DNA of 64,000 bases from positions 2,934,542-2,998,541 of the forward strand of contig NC_015856.1 of NCBI RefSeq assembly GCF_000221045.1, read 5' to 3'. Position numbers and translations under genes: made by a program. This DNA comes from Collimonas fungivorans Ter331. Its GTDB lineage: Bacteria; Pseudomonadota; Gammaproteobacteria; Burkholderiales; Burkholderiaceae_D. The notes below the pieces were generated by a model. That model saw only the letters and a program-made list of their open reading frames with translations, was not told the origin of the DNA and searched no databases. Below are positions 1 through 7,967 of this stretch, piece after piece; positions within the stretch are counted from its first letter, which is position 1; the number at the start of each line of letters is the position of its first letter.

Positions 1-828
1 GGTCACGACCATACCGGCTGGGCGCTGAAGCAAGTGTTCCGCCCCGGCTTCTTCCAGAAAGTATCGCGCACTTCGGTAGTCGAACATTACGGCCTCAAGA
101 CCCTGATGTACGGCGTGCTGCTGCCGGCGCCGGATATCGGCAAGACTTGCGCAAACTACATGCAGGCAGTGCGCGACGCCGGTTTCGAATGCGGCGTCCA
201 CACCTGGGATCATCGCGTCTGGCAAGACCATGTGCGACAACGCGGCGCCGACTGGACCAGCCAGCAGATGCAGCGTTCGTTCGACCGCTTCACCCAGATT
301 TTCGGCCAGGCGCCGAACACCCACGGCGCCGCCGGCTGGCAGATGAATCCTTACGCTTTCGAGCAGCTGGAGAAATTCGGCATTGCTTATGCCTCCGACG
401 GCCGCGCCATGCTGGCGGACGACGGCGCGCTGGCCGACCAGGCTGCCGGCCCGCATCGCCTGCAGGTCAACGGCAAGACGCTGGCATGCATACAGCTGCC
501 GACCACCCTGCCGACGCTGGATGAACTGCTGGGCCGCAGTTTCGGCGGCGTTGAACTGACGCCGGCGAATATCGCCGCCCATATCCTGGCCCTGACGGCA
601 ACGCCGCGCGATCATGTATTTACTCTGCACGCAGAGCTTGAAGGTCAAAAACTCGCCCCCATATTCGAGCAGTTGCTGCAGGCCTGGAAGGCGCAGGGCT
701 ATGATCTGGTCGCGATGGAAGACTATTACCGACAGGTCAAAGACCAGCAATTACCCACCGTCCCTCTCGCATGGGCGGAGTTGCCGGGACGATCGGGCGA
801 GATGATCATGCAGGCGAGCAGCAGCTGA
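1..828 (+). CDS. ArnD-like polysaccharide deacetylase family protein (5' partial)
   Basis: The open frame runs in from the window edge; at least the N-terminal metal-binding start of the domain is missing. The remaining 275 residues follow ArnD, the deformylase that removes the formyl group from undecaprenyl-phosphate 4-formamido-arabinose during lipid A modification. Seen: a GVHTWDHRVWQ stretch matching the GLHAWDH motif of the family (metal-binding His), an AGW motif, the IQLPTTLPTLDELLGR segment and a late FTLHAELEG motif. An internal GTG at 34 exists, but conserved residues continue upstream of it, so it is not the start. Other arn genes would lie left of the window. The NodB/CE4 deacetylase fold is secure; the exact substrate is inferred from family resemblance. 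Confidence 0.8.
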   Translation, partial: GHDHTGWALKQVFRPGFFQKVSRTSVVEHYGLKTLMYGVLLPAPDIGKTCANYMQAVRDAGFECGVHTWDHRVWQDHVRQRGADWTSQQMQRSFDRFTQIFGQAPNTHGAAGWQMNPYAFEQLEKFGIAYASDGRAMLADDGALADQAAGPHRLQVNGKTLACIQLPTTLPTLDELLGRSFGGVELTPANIAAHILALTATPRDHVFTLHAELEGQKLAPIFEQLLQAWKAQGYDLVAMEDYYRQVKDQQLPTVPLAWAELPGRSGEMIMQASSS

Positions 829-906
829 TCAGCGTATATATCAACGTATATAGCAGGACCCTGATTGGCGACCGATTCATCATTACTCAATGAACAGGAC
901 AATACA

Positions 907-1377
907 GTGGCAGACCATCCTTCCATCATCAACATGACGGTGCCCGACTTCTCTGCAGCCATGACCGGCGGGCAGACATTCAAGTTGTCGGACTACCATG
1001 GAAAAAACATAGTGTTGTATTTTTACCCCAAGGACAACACGCCCGGCTGCACCACGGAAGCCATGCAGTTCCGCGACCTGCACCAGGAATTCCAGCAGAA
1101 AAACACCTTGATATTCGGCATCAGCCGCGACAGCATCCGCTCCCACGAAGGTTTCAAGGCTAAACTGGGGCTACCCTTCGAGCTGATCGCCGATCCCGAC
1201 GAAACGCTGTGCGCCATGTTCAATGTCATGAAAATGAAAAATATGTACGGCAAGCAAGTACGCGGCATCGAGCGCAGCACGTTTGTGATTGACGGCGCCG
1301 GCACATTGGTGAAAGAATGGCGTGGAGTGAAGGTGCCAGTGCACGTTGAAGAAGTATTGGAGTTTGTAAGTCATTGA
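907..1377 (+). CDS. bcp: Peroxiredoxin, Bcp/thiol peroxidase type
   Basis: A 156-residue thioredoxin-fold peroxidase that reduces hydrogen peroxide and organic hydroperoxides in the cytoplasm. The YPKDNTPGCTTEA motif carries the peroxidatic Cys, and the SRDS and PFELIADPD segments are typical of the Bcp/PrxQ group. The frame opens at a TTG (865), but the GTG at 907 is preferred: AGGAC lies 6-7 nt upstream and the length then equals the usual 150-160 residues. The second Cys that many Bcp proteins have five residues after the first is replaced (CTTEAM), so this looks like a 1-Cys form needing an outside thiol. It is followed by a strong terminator, so it ends its transcript. Confidence 0.88.
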   Translation: MADHPSIINMTVPDFSAAMTGGQTFKLSDYHGKNIVLYFYPKDNTPGCTTEAMQFRDLHQEFQQKNTLIFGISRDSIRSHEGFKAKLGLPFELIADPDETLCAMFNVMKMKNMYGKQVRGIERSTFVIDGAGTLVKEWRGVKVPVHVEEVLEFVSH

Positions 1378-1401
1378 ATTCAAAAAAAAATCATTCTGGA
1401 A

Positions 1402-1446
1402 GCCGTTTGCGGAAAAGGCCTGAGGGCCTTCCCAAACGGCTTTTTT
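1402..1446 (+). terminator. Rho-independent terminator after bcp
   Basis: GCCGTTTG pairs with CAAACGGC around a second small hairpin (AAGGCC/GGCCTT), followed directly by TTTTTT. Confidence 0.9.
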
Positions 1447-1597
1447 ACTTTTTAATTTGTGTTTTGTTCGCCAGGCCGCTTCATTCGTGATGTTTTTTAA
1501 ATATATTTAAGTCACACCCGCCGTAGCTTCACCCGTTTGGTCCGGTTCGTGTTATCACCAAAGCGAACACTTTTTTCATCTTTAAAGCGAGGTTCTG
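1447..1597. other. Intergenic region upstream of the PhoH-family gene
   Basis: AT-rich spacer that should hold the promoter of the next gene. It contains a perfect 14-bp palindrome TTAAATATATTTAA at 1497-1510. No promoter hexamer pair stands out. Confidence 0.4.
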
Positions 1598-3280
1598 ATG
1601 CCCTTACCAAAATTACCGACCAAACCCGCTGCTTTACTCTCCGTGCAAGATTATCCGAAAGCGGAAGCCGGCAAAGCCGTCAAACCACGTATTGCCATCG
1701 TTGAACCCATTACCCGCAACAAGGAAGTTGCTCCACAAGCTCGCAACAAACCGGTGGAAAGCCGTAAAACCGACAAGGCCCCCGCGGAAAATTCGCGTGC
1801 CGTTGCCGACAAGCCTGCAAAACCGGCGGACACCCGGCCGAAATCAAGCACCAGCCGCGCCGCCGACAAATCCGGCACGACCAAGCTGTTCGTGCTGGAC
1901 ACCAATGTGCTGATGCACGATCCGACCTCCTTGTTCCGTTTCGAGGAACACGACATCTATCTGCCGATGGTGACGCTGGAGGAACTCGACAACCACAAGA
2001 AAGGCATGTCGGAAGTCGCGCGCAACGCACGCCAGGTATCGCGTTCGCTGGATGCGCTGGTGGGCGACATCGTCGACGACCAGATCGACCATGGTATTCC
2101 GTTGTCGAAGCTCGGCAACAAGGACGCCAAGGGCCGCCTGTTCTTCCAGACCAAGCTGCAAAACGCCGACCTGCCTGAAGGCCTGCCGGTAGGCAAAGCC
2201 GACAACCAGATCCTCGGCGTAGTGCGCGGCCTGGAAGCCGAAACCCCGGGCCGTCCGGTGGTGCTGGTGTCGAAAGACATCAACATGCGCATCAAGGCGC
2301 GCGCCATGGGCCTGCCGGCCGAAGACTATTTCAATGACCATGTGCTGGAAGACACCGACCTGCTGTATTCGGGCATCCAGCAATTGCCGGACGATTTCTG
2401 GATCAAGCACGGCAAAGGCATCGAATCCTGGCAGGAAAACAAACACGGCACCGGCTACACCTACTACCGCCTGAGCGGGCCGCTGGTGCCGACGCTGCTG
2501 GTCAACCAGTTCGTTTTCATCGAACCGAAAAACGGCGAACCGGCGTTCTACGGACAAGTCACGCAGATCAACGGCAAGACCGCAGTACTGCAAACCCTGC
2601 GCGACTACGGCCATGCCAAGAACAGCGTGTGGGGCATCACTGCGCGCAACCGCGAGCAGAATTTCGCCCTGAACCTGCTGATGAATCCGGACTGCGACTT
2701 CGTCACCTTGCTGGGCCAGGCCGGCACCGGCAAAACCCTGCTTGCGCTGGCAGCCGGCCTGGCGCAAGTGCTGGAAACCAAGACCTACAACGAAATCATC
2801 GTGACCCGCGTCACGGTGCCGGTCGGTGAAGATATCGGTTTCCTGCCGGGCACCGAGGAAGAGAAGATGGGGCCGTGGATGGGCGCCTTCGACGACAACC
2901 TGGAAGTGCTCAACAAGTCCGATTCGGATGCCGGCGAATGGGGTCGCGCCGCCACCCAGGACCTGATCCGTTCGCGCATCAAGATCAAATCGCTCAACTT
3001 CATGCGTGGCCGTACCTTCGTCAACAAGTTCCTGATCATCGACGAAGCGCAAAACCTGACGCCGAAGCAGATGAAAACCCTGGTCACCCGCGCCGGTCCG
3101 GGCACCAAGATCATCTGCCTCGGCAACATCGCCCAGATCGATACGCCTTACCTGACCGAGGGCTCGAGCGGCCTGACGTATGTGGTCGATCGTTTCAAGG
3201 GCTGGTCGCACAGCGGCCATGTGACGCTGGCGCGCGGCGAACGCTCGCGCCTGGCCGACCATGCCAGCGATGTGCTGTAA
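1598..3280 (+). CDS. PIN domain-PhoH family ATPase
   Basis: A 560-residue cytoplasmic protein with three parts. Residues 1-95 are a low-complexity Lys/Pro/Ala-rich tail. A PIN ribonuclease domain follows (LFVLDTNVLMHDP, an acidic metal site, to about residue 230). The C-terminal half is a PhoH ATPase with Walker A GQAGTGKT at 373-380 and Walker B FLIIDEAQN near 478-486. PIN-PhoH proteins are thought to be ATP-driven RNA helicase/nucleases; despite the name, a link to phosphate is not established. GAGG lies 6 nt before the ATG. The gene stands alone between two terminators. The tail before the PIN domain is longer than in many homologues. Confidence 0.92.
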   Translation: MPLPKLPTKPAALLSVQDYPKAEAGKAVKPRIAIVEPITRNKEVAPQARNKPVESRKTDKAPAENSRAVADKPAKPADTRPKSSTSRAADKSGTTKLFVLDTNVLMHDPTSLFRFEEHDIYLPMVTLEELDNHKKGMSEVARNARQVSRSLDALVGDIVDDQIDHGIPLSKLGNKDAKGRLFFQTKLQNADLPEGLPVGKADNQILGVVRGLEAETPGRPVVLVSKDINMRIKARAMGLPAEDYFNDHVLEDTDLLYSGIQQLPDDFWIKHGKGIESWQENKHGTGYTYYRLSGPLVPTLLVNQFVFIEPKNGEPAFYGQVTQINGKTAVLQTLRDYGHAKNSVWGITARNREQNFALNLLMNPDCDFVTLLGQAGTGKTLLALAAGLAQVLETKTYNEIIVTRVTVPVGEDIGFLPGTEEEKMGPWMGAFDDNLEVLNKSDSDAGEWGRAATQDLIRSRIKIKSLNFMRGRTFVNKFLIIDEAQNLTPKQMKTLVTRAGPGTKIICLGNIAQIDTPYLTEGSSGLTYVVDRFKGWSHSGHVTLARGERSRLADHASDVL

Positions 3281-3325
3281 CAAGAGCTGAGGGACGGCGC
3301 AGCGATGCGCTGGCTGGATAGCTGA

Positions 3326-3364
3326 ACGGGTGCAATTCAATTTCGGTTGGATTGCACCCGTTTT
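3326..3364 (+). terminator. Rho-independent terminator after the PhoH-family gene
   Basis: ACGGGTGCAAT pairs with ATTGCACCCGT across a short loop and is followed by TTTT. Confidence 0.88.
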
Positions 3365-3423
3365 ATTTGATAATGCGATTTAATGATCTGATGTCCCGCC
3401 ATCTTCCGTAAAGAAAGCCGCCA

Positions 3424-4158
3424 ATGAAACTTGCCATCGTCTCCGACATCCATGCCAACATCTGGGCGCTGGAAGCTGTCCTGGCGGACATCAGCAAACA
3501 AGGAGCCGACCTGGTGGTCAACGCCGGCGATATCCTGTCCGGCCCGCTGGAACCTTCAGCTACCGCGGACCTGCTGATGTCGCTGCAACTGCCTACCATC
3601 CGCGGCAACCACGAACGCCACCTGCTGGATTGCGAACGGCGCCCGGGGCATCCCAGCGACCAGTTTGCATTCGAGCACACGACACAGGCGCAGCGCGACT
3701 GGATCAGGGGATTGCCAGCCACCCTGGCTGTATCTGACGAGATTTTCATGTGCCACGGCACGCCGGCCGACGACCTGGTGTATTTCCTGGAACAGGTCGA
3801 CCAGCAAGGCTGCCGCATGGCCGCGGCGGTCGACATCGAGGCCCGTGCGGCAGGAATCGGCCATAGCCTGATCATTTGCGGCCACACGCACAAGCCGCGC
3901 GCCTATGCCATCTCCGGCGAGCGCCTGGTGGTCAATCCCGGCAGCGTCGGCCTGCAGGCCTATGACGACGACCAGCCCTACTTCCATACTATCGAAAACG
4001 GCAGCCCGCACGCCCGTTACGCCATCTGCGAAAAAACCGTCCATGGCTGGGATGTCAGCCACATCAATATCAGCTACGACCATCACAAGGCTGCCACTAC
4101 GGCGTTGAAGAACGGCCGGGCCGACTGGGCGACATGGCTGTCGACGGGAAGAATTTAG
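3424..4158 (+). CDS. Calcineurin-like metallophosphoesterase family protein
   Basis: A 244-residue protein that opens with the metal-binding signature MKLAIVSDIHANIWALEAVL. It continues with NAGDILSGP, RGNHERH and a late ICGHTHKPR plus NPGSVGLQ, which are the classical blocks of the two-metal calcineurin-like fold (YfcE/MJ0936-type subgroup). Such enzymes hydrolyse phosphodiesters or phosphomonoesters; the natural substrate cannot be read from the sequence. No signal peptide, so cytoplasmic. It has its own short upstream region and is convergent with the ABC operon. Confidence 0.88.
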   Translation: MKLAIVSDIHANIWALEAVLADISKQGADLVVNAGDILSGPLEPSATADLLMSLQLPTIRGNHERHLLDCERRPGHPSDQFAFEHTTQAQRDWIRGLPATLAVSDEIFMCHGTPADDLVYFLEQVDQQGCRMAAAVDIEARAAGIGHSLIICGHTHKPRAYAISGERLVVNPGSVGLQAYDDDQPYFHTIENGSPHARYAICEKTVHGWDVSHINISYDHHKAATTALKNGRADWATWLSTGRI

Positions 4159-4162
4159 GGCA

Positions 4163-4196
4163 TAAAAAAACGGCGCATTGGAAAAATGCGCCGCAA
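4163..4196 (-). terminator. Terminator of the ABC-importer operon
   Basis: CGGCGCATT (4171-4179) pairs with AATGCGCCG (4185-4193); read on the minus strand the stem is followed by a run of seven T. Confidence 0.85.
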
Positions 4197-4225
4197 CCTT
4201 AAGTCACTAAACCTTCAGTTAGAAA

Positions 4226-5080
4226 CTAGAATGCCACAGGACGCCATTTAAGCAAACGTTTTTCCAGCGTCGTCAGCAAATAATCCGCCGCCAAGGCCAC
4301 CACTGCCAGCACGATCATCGCCGCAAACACGCCGCTGGCGTTGAAAGCGCCCTGGGCGGTGGAAATCAGCAAGCCGATGCCTTGCTTGGAACCGAGGAAT
4401 TCGCCCACCACTGCGCCCACCAGGGCAAAACCGAAACTGACGTGCAGGCTGGCCAGGATCCAGCTCAGCGCCGAAGGAATCACCACCGACATCGTGACCT
4501 GGCGCGGCGAGGCGCCGAGGATCTGGGCGTTGGCAATCATGTAACGGTCAGCTTCGCGCACTCCCTGGAAAGCATTGCCGAACACGACAAAGAACACCAT
4601 CACCACCGCCAGCGCAACCTTGGAAGCCATGCCCAAGCCCAGCGCGATCACGAAAATCGAGCCCAGCACCACCCGTGGAATCGAATTGGCGACCTGGATG
4701 TAAATGCTGAAGACATCCGATAGCAATTTGTTACGGCCGAGCAGGATGCCGCAGATGACGCCAGCCACCGAACCGATCAGGAAGCCGAGCACCGTTTCTT
4801 CCAAGGTCACCAGCACCTGTGTCCACAACGGTCCTTGCGAGGTGCCTTCCACTATCCAGTCATAGATCTGCACCACGATCAGCGATGGCTGCGAAAAGAA
4901 GAACGGGTCTATCCATTGCAGCCTGGCCGCCAGTTCCCAGCCGCCCAGGGTCAGCACCAGGATGGCGACGCGCAGGGAAATCACCAGCCAGTAGCGTTGC
5001 TTGATTTTTCGTTGCGCCTCTTGTTCGACAGTGGCCAGGCTGGCCGCGCTGAGTTTGTCGATTGTTTGTACTTGATTCAT
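4226..5080 (-). CDS. ABC transporter permease, SsuC/TauC/NrtB type
   Basis: A 284-residue inner-membrane protein with about six hydrophobic segments. It has the EAA-type cytoplasmic loop (GASPRQVTMSVVIPSALSWILASLHVS) that docks onto the ATPase. The N-terminus (about 30 residues) is hydrophilic and cytoplasmic. It is the last gene of the order substrate-binding protein, ATPase, permease; relatives import nitrate, aliphatic sulfonates, taurine or thiamine precursors. Nothing in the window (no desulfonase, no nitrate reductase) reveals the cargo. Confidence 0.88.
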   Translation of the reverse strand: MNQVQTIDKLSAASLATVEQEAQRKIKQRYWLVISLRVAILVLTLGGWELAARLQWIDPFFFSQPSLIVVQIYDWIVEGTSQGPLWTQVLVTLEETVLGFLIGSVAGVICGILLGRNKLLSDVFSIYIQVANSIPRVVLGSIFVIALGLGMASKVALAVVMVFFVVFGNAFQGVREADRYMIANAQILGASPRQVTMSVVIPSALSWILASLHVSFGFALVGAVVGEFLGSKQGIGLLISTAQGAFNASGVFAAMIVLAVVALAADYLLTTLEKRLLKWRPVAF

Positions 5081-5158
5081 AGATTGCCTTTTTCCTCTCG
5101 CTTGCGGGACACCTGCATCGCCACGAGCGGCGGTATGTAAATGGAGAATTGCCGGTAT

Positions 5159-6007
5159 TTAGCTGATGTGCACTTCTTCGCGCAGATCGGCCCAGATCTT
5201 GCGCGAGATGTCGATGAAGCGCTGTTCATAACGCACCTCGGACATTACGCGCGGCCGCGGCAAGTCGATTTCGTACACGCTCTTCAAAGTGGCCGGGCGC
5301 GCGGTCAGCACATAGACCTTGTCGGCCAGCGCAATCGCTTCTTCCAGGTCATGGGTGACGAACACCACCGAACCGGCTTGCGATGACCACAGCTGCAGCA
5401 GCTCGTCCTGCATCAGGGTGCGGGTCTGCATGTCGAGCGCGCTGAACGGCTCGTCCATCAGCAGGATTTCAGGGCTGTTGATGAATGTCTGCGCCAGCGC
5501 GACGCGCTTGCGCATGCCGCCGGACAGTTGATGTGGATAGTGGCTGGCGAATTTATCGAGGCCGACGCGGCGTATCCATTCTTCCGCCAGCGCATAGGCT
5601 GCGTCTTTCGGCTTGCCGCGGAACAGCGGTCCCGCCGCCACGTTGTCGATCACGCTGCGCCAAGGGAATACCGCATCGTTCTGGAAGACGAAACCGATGC
5701 GCGGATCGATGCCGCTGACCGGCTCGCCCATGATGCGCACTTCGCCCACGGTCGGTTTGAGCAGGCCTGTGATCATGCTCAGCGTGGTCGATTTGCCGCA
5801 GCCGGTCGGGCCCACGACGGCCACGAATTCGCCGCGCGCCACGCTCATGCTGAAATCGCGCAAGGCCACGGTGGCCTTGCCGTCAGGGGAGATGAAGCGG
5901 CACGAGACATTGCGCAGTTCGATGGCGGGCGTATCCCGCAACACCTGCGGCGGCGGCGTGGTTGCCGCAGACGTAGCCGGCGGCGAGACATATGCTGCTT
6001 GAGTCAT
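5159..6007 (-). CDS. ABC transporter ATP-binding protein, SsuB/TauB type
   Basis: A 282-residue nucleotide-binding subunit. Walker A GPTGCGKST, Q-loop VFQND, signature LSGGMRKRVALAQ, Walker B ILLMDEPFSALD and the switch His in VFVTHDLEEAIALAD are all present. The first 25 residues are a Thr/Pro/Ala-rich leader outside the domain. It lies 78 nt upstream of the permease gene and about 100 nt after the binding-protein gene. That gap is filled by a large inverted repeat, which could lower expression relative to the binding protein. Confidence 0.9.
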   Translation of the reverse strand: MTQAAYVSPPATSAATTPPPQVLRDTPAIELRNVSCRFISPDGKATVALRDFSMSVARGEFVAVVGPTGCGKSTTLSMITGLLKPTVGEVRIMGEPVSGIDPRIGFVFQNDAVFPWRSVIDNVAAGPLFRGKPKDAAYALAEEWIRRVGLDKFASHYPHQLSGGMRKRVALAQTFINSPEILLMDEPFSALDMQTRTLMQDELLQLWSSQAGSVVFVTHDLEEAIALADKVYVLTARPATLKSVYEIDLPRPRVMSEVRYEQRFIDISRKIWADLREEVHIS

Positions 6008-6024
6008 TTAAATTCCTTTGCAGT

Positions 6025-6086
6025 GCAGGTCGGAGCAGTTCGCTGGACGCGAGTCTCCCCACTCGGAAGCCGTGCTTCCGACCTGC
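6025..6086. repeat. Complex inverted repeat between binding-protein and ATPase genes
   Basis: GCAGGTCGGA (6025-6034) is complementary to TCCGACCTGC (6077-6086). Inside lie two more stems: CGAGT/ACTCG (6050-6065) and CGGAAGC/GCTTCCG (6064-6080). The inner and outer stems share bases, so they exclude each other. It looks like a REP-type intergenic element in an operon junction. Confidence 0.65.
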
Positions 6087-6106
6087 GGGATGGTTAAGCT
6101 TCGGCC

Positions 6107-7123
6107 TTACTTGGCTTGGCTGACAAACTCGTTGGTATAGGTCTTGGCAAGATCGATATGCTTGCCCTTGACGTTAGGATTGAAACCCGACAGCACCTGC
6201 AGCACGGTTTCCGGGCCGCCCGGCGGCATTTTTCCGTCCGCCGAAAACATCGGCAGGGAATTCTGCAAGGCCTGTACATACATCGGCTTGTTATTGCCGT
6301 AGTAATCCTTCGGCATCTTGTCCGCGATTTCGGCGGCGCTATGGGTATTGATGAATTTCAGCGTCTTGACGAAAGCGTGCGCCAGCTTGGTGGCTTCAGC
6401 CTTGTGCGCTTTCAGCCACGGGCCTTGGACATACAGGCTGGAGGCCGGATACAGGCCGCCCAGCGCCTTGACCGTGCCTTCGACGGTGCGCATGTCGACC
6501 AGCACCGACGCTTCGCCGGTTTTCAGCAGCTGCGACACGGTCGGTTCGGTGGTCATGCCGGCGTCGATGCGGCCTTGCTTGATGGCGACGATGAATGTAT
6601 TGTCGGCGCCCACCGGCAGCACCGAGTACTGGCTGGAAGTGATGCCGGCCTTGGCCGCCAGGTATTGCGTCAGGAAATTGGTCGACGAACCGAGGCCGGT
6701 CACGCCCAGCGTCTTGCCTTTGACGTCAGCCATGCTCTTGATGGTGGCGGCAGCTTTGGTCGAAACCATTTCCACTTCGCCCGGCACCTGGCCGAAGATC
6801 GTGATCGCCGTGACTTCCTTGCCCTTGCTTTGCAGATCGATGGAGTGGTCGTAGAAGCCGACTACCGCCTGCACCGCGCCGGCCAGCAGTTCATTTTCCG
6901 CATCCACGCCAGCCGGCTGCGACTGCAGTTCGACATCCAGGCCCTCTTCCTTGAAATAACCGAGCTGCTCGGTCAGCTTGGCCGGCAGGTAGATCATCTT
7001 GGTGATGCCGCCGACCATGATGGTGATTTTTCCTGAATCGGCCGCCATGGCCTGGCTCGCGCCAAGCACGCCGCTGCCAAGCAGCACGGCGGAAAGCAGG
7101 GAACCGCGGATGAGGGTATGCAT
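6107..7123 (-). CDS. ABC transporter substrate-binding protein, NMT1/SsuA type
   Basis: A 338-residue periplasmic binding protein. The start is the ATG at 7123, which has GGAGA 6 nt upstream and begins a normal signal peptide (MHTLIRGSLLSAVLLGSG, cleavage after ASQAMA). The open frame extends 18 codons further upstream without a good ribosome site. The mature part has the usual opening KITIMVGG...KMIYLPAKLTEQLGYFKEEGLDVE and the GVTGLGSSTNFLTQYL block of the NMT1/THI5-like family, which bind small organic or inorganic anions and thiamine precursors. First gene of the operon and divergent from a response regulator that may control it. Confidence 0.88.
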   Translation of the reverse strand: MHTLIRGSLLSAVLLGSGVLGASQAMAADSGKITIMVGGITKMIYLPAKLTEQLGYFKEEGLDVELQSQPAGVDAENELLAGAVQAVVGFYDHSIDLQSKGKEVTAITIFGQVPGEVEMVSTKAAATIKSMADVKGKTLGVTGLGSSTNFLTQYLAAKAGITSSQYSVLPVGADNTFIVAIKQGRIDAGMTTEPTVSQLLKTGEASVLVDMRTVEGTVKALGGLYPASSLYVQGPWLKAHKAEATKLAHAFVKTLKFINTHSAAEIADKMPKDYYGNNKPMYVQALQNSLPMFSADGKMPPGGPETVLQVLSGFNPNVKGKHIDLAKTYTNEFVSQAK

Positions 7124-7292
7124 TGAGTTGTCTCCGTTTGTTTTTTTGGGATAATGACCGGATCCGCAGGACAACATGCCATTGTTCCAGTCTTGGGCGT
7201 ATTCTAGGATGCGCTAACTTTCATCCAGCTTTCCAAATCCGCCTTATTTAACTTGCAGTGCAACATGAAGTGTCATATAAGCAGCCACATCC
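7124..7292. promoter_or_regulatory. Divergent promoter region between ABC operon and two-component system
   Basis: 169-nt spacer between two outward-facing operons. CTTTC occurs twice 11 bp apart (7218 and 7229), the helical spacing OmpR-family regulators often use; this is only a weak hint. A TATA-like stretch CATATAA lies just before the regulator gene. Confidence 0.4.
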
Positions 7293-7967
7293 ATGAAACT
7301 ACTCCTGATCGAAGACAATCCGCCGCTGGCGCTATGGCTCAGCAAGATTCTGAAAGAAGACAAATTCACCATCGACCTCGCCAGCGACGGCGAAGCCGCC
7401 GATCGCCTGCTGCAAAGCGAAAGCTATGATGTGGTCCTGCTGGATCTGCAGCTGCCGAAGATGAACGGCAAGGCGGTCTTGCGCCGTTTGCGCGAGCGGC
7501 ACAACAATGTGCCGGTGATGATCCTCACCGCCAGCGGCTCGGTGGATGAAAAGGTCGATTGCCTCGGCGCCGGCGCCGACGACTACCTGGTCAAGCCGTT
7601 CGAAGTGCGCGAACTGGTGGCGCGGATCAAGGCCCTGATCCGCCGCCAGACGCCGGGCAAGGCGGCGGAAATGCATTGCGCCGACCTGCGCTACGACAGC
7701 AATACCAGACAGTTCTCGATCGCCGGCAAGCTGCTAGCGCTGCCCGGACGCGAACACGATGTGCTCGAAATCCTGATGCTGAAACAAGGCAAGACCGTCT
7801 CCAAGACAGCCTTGATGGACGGCGTATTCGGACTCGACGACGAACCCAGCGCCGACGCCATTGAAATCTACATCCACCGGCTGCGCAAGAAACTGGAGCA
7901 CTGCCAGGCCGCCATCATGACCTTGCGCGGACTCGGTTACCTGCTCAAGCAGAAAGACGCCAATTGA
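7293..7967 (+). CDS. OmpR-family response regulator, TctD/QseB-like
   Basis: A 224-residue DNA-binding regulator. The receiver domain has the acidic pair IEDN, phospho-acceptor Asp51 (VVLLDLQLP), the conserved Thr (ILTAS) and Lys (YLVKPF). The C-terminal winged helix ends with the usual EIYIHRLRKKL and LRGLGYLL blocks. Its stop overlaps the start of the kinase gene by the bases TTGA, so the two are translationally coupled. Divergence from the ABC importer suggests the importer as a target; that is inference. Confidence 0.92.
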   Translation: MKLLLIEDNPPLALWLSKILKEDKFTIDLASDGEAADRLLQSESYDVVLLDLQLPKMNGKAVLRRLRERHNNVPVMILTASGSVDEKVDCLGAGADDYLVKPFEVRELVARIKALIRRQTPGKAAEMHCADLRYDSNTRQFSIAGKLLALPGREHDVLEILMLKQGKTVSKTALMDGVFGLDDEPSADAIEIYIHRLRKKLEHCQAAIMTLRGLGYLLKQKDAN

